DNA of 64,000 nucleotides from Methylosarcina fibrata AML-C10 (GTDB lineage Bacteria > Pseudomonadota > Gammaproteobacteria > Methylococcales > Methylomonadaceae): positions 1,872,990 through 1,936,989 of the forward strand of contig NZ_KB889965.1 in assembly GCF_000372865.1 (NCBI RefSeq). Direction: 5' to 3'. Position 1 is the stretch's first letter. The number at the start of each line of letters is the position of its first letter. The notes beneath the pieces were generated by a model. It was not told where the DNA came from, made no database searches, and was given only the letters and a program-made list of their open reading frames with translations. Both the position numbers and the translations under genes were made by a program. Below, piece by piece: positions 62,891-64,000 of the stretch.

Positions 62891-64000
62891 ATGGCGCCTC
62901 GTCGCAGATCGTCAACGAATCGAGATTTAAACAAGATACCAAACCTCTACCGCAAAGTAGACAAGCGAACAGGAAATCTATCTTTCCAGTACAAGGACCC
63001 TCGAAATGGAAAGTTCTGGGGGCTCGGCGCAGACGAAGAAACAGCTAAAAATCGCGCAAAACAACTCAATGCGGCAATTTATGCACAACTAGCGCAAATC
63101 ACGCCAGATAACATCATAGCTGAGCAGCCTCGCATCAAATCCGCGGGTATGCCCTTCAATAAATGGGTCGATGAATACCTGAAAATCACCAACGACCGTT
63201 TGCAGTCTGGAGAGATTAAACCAAACACTTACCGAACGCGAATCCATCTAGTCAAACGTTTAGGCGAGATTTTCGGCAATAAAGGAATAAAGGGAATCAC
63301 AGTTAAGGAAATTGTAACTAATTTGGATGCGTATCGCGCCGCTGGCAAAGAGCGTATGGCGCAGTCATTACGCTCCACACTAATCGATGTTTTTGCGGAA
63401 GCAATACAAGCCGGAGAATTAGATTCCAATCCCGCAACTATGACAAAGAATAAAGCCGTACGCGTGAAACGCGCTAGGTTGACGTTCGAAACTTGGCAAA
63501 CTATTTTTGATTCCGCAGAATCACTTCAACCCTGGGTGCAAAATTCCATGCTGCTGGCGATTATTACAGGGCAACGCCTGGAGGATATTGCTCTTGCACG
63601 CTTCAAACGCGGTTCTGACTGGGAGCCAGCATTTTCGGCATTCATTCAGAAAAAGCCATACTCGATCAAACCTTATGCCTTCATAGATGGCGACTTCTTA
63701 CATGTGCCCCAACAAAAGACACGAACGCTGATCAAAATACCATTAGCTCTTCGTTTGGAATGTATTGATGCTAGCTTGGGAGATGTCGTCACAAGGTGCC
63801 GAAAGTATGCCCTTTCTCAGTACCTTGTTCATCACACCCGACGCGGAGTAAATCAAGAAATTGGTGATCCTGTTCATCTTAATACAGTGAGTAAAGGATT
63901 CAAGAAAGCGCGTGTGAAATCAAGACTGACGTGGGATGGATCTCCGCCGACATTTCATGAACAGCGCTCACTTGCTGAGCGGTTATATCGTGACCAAGGC
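62891..64000 (+). CDS. int: Lambda-type tyrosine integrase (cut by window edge)
   Basis: At least 370 residues, running off the right edge. The start MAPRRRSSTNRDLNKIPNLYRKVD and YKDPRNGKFWGLGADEETA match the arm-binding domain of lambda Int. A core-binding domain follows (KPNTYRTRIHLVKRLGE). The catalytic domain shows GQRLEDIALARF (first Arg) and FHEQRSLAERLY (His-x2-Arg). The catalytic Tyr lies beyond the window. This places the right end of the element just outside. Confidence 0.88.
   Translation, partial: MAPRRRSSTNRDLNKIPNLYRKVDKRTGNLSFQYKDPRNGKFWGLGADEETAKNRAKQLNAAIYAQLAQITPDNIIAEQPRIKSAGMPFNKWVDEYLKITNDRLQSGEIKPNTYRTRIHLVKRLGEIFGNKGIKGITVKEIVTNLDAYRAAGKERMAQSLRSTLIDVFAEAIQAGELDSNPATMTKNKAVRVKRARLTFETWQTIFDSAESLQPWVQNSMLLAIITGQRLEDIALARFKRGSDWEPAFSAFIQKKPYSIKPYAFIDGDFLHVPQQKTRTLIKIPLALRLECIDASLGDVVTRCRKYALSQYLVHHTRRGVNQEIGDPVHLNTVSKGFKKARVKSRLTWDGSPPTFHEQRSLAERLYRDQG

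Noticed and set aside
29416-64000. Search for TraI relaxase and TraD coupling protein.
   Set aside because: No protein with relaxase or FtsK/TraD-type motifs is seen; the only large P-loop protein is TraC. They are presumably outside the window.

Overview
The window is a stretch of gammaproteobacterial accessory DNA that reads as most of one integrative and conjugative element (ICE). A lambda-type integrase and a small Xis-like protein lie at the right edge, and an F-type (MPF-F) conjugation apparatus fills about 32-60 kb. Metal-resistance cargo fills about 0-29 kb. The host is probably a gammaproteobacterium; a methanotroph-like host such as Methylococcales is a guess from the cargo (bufferin-like peptide, c-type cytochromes) and is not proven.

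Layout. (1) 1-3.8 kb, minus strand: a cytochrome c cut by the window edge, a membrane protein with one CxxCH, a porin-like protein with an N-terminal CxxCH, and a Ca2+/cation antiporter. (2) 3.8-10.7 kb, minus strand: a CusCBA/CzcCBA-type heavy-metal RND pump with a short CDF transporter and a scar of a lost second czcBA copy. (3) 10.8-17.6 kb: ApbE, an AhpD-like protein, two paralogous small lipoproteins, an ICMT-like methyltransferase, a DUF2933 protein, a DUF411 protein, a decayed IS5-type element and a wrecked fic gene. (4) 17.9-29.4 kb: a mercury island with merR-T-P-A-D-C, a TRASH-like Cys-rich protein, merE and a COG0523 GTPase. Satellite units follow: NrtS with a MerT-TauE fusion, a bufferin-like peptide and an MFS transporter. 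Four promoters here share the MerR layout of a 19-bp spacer around a CCGTAC-N4-GTACGG-like dyad. One intact IS5-family element is inserted among them. (5) 29.5-31.6 kb, plus strand: a WGR protein, a small unknown protein and two lipoproteins.

(6) 31.7-60 kb, minus strand: the transfer region. It breaks into four operons, and each begins with a near-identical DNA box. In the three clear cases the box is followed after exactly 27 nt by a -10-like hexamer. Operon D carries a small exported protein, DUF475, TerD, TrbI, an S26 peptidase, a TrbC-TraW fusion, TraU and TraN. Operon C carries a lytic transglycosylase, an OmpA-like lipoprotein, TraL, E, K, B, DsbC and V, then pilin TraA between two terminators. 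Operon B carries TraC, an unknown protein, TraF and an S49 peptidase. Operon A carries a degenerate EAL protein, TraH, TraG, YbaB and two small exported proteins. traN is split by an IS630-type element. A noncoding stretch at 50.6-50.9 kb holds nested hairpins and two face-to-face perfect DnaA boxes.

(7) 60.3-62.4 kb, plus strand: two tandem FlhD/FlhC-like pairs (relatives of SetDC/AcaDC, the master activators of SXT and IncC transfer). The second FlhD carries an N-terminal DUF4325 domain. These are the obvious candidates to act at the four boxes. No relaxase (TraI) or coupling protein (TraD) is visible, so the element must continue outside the window.
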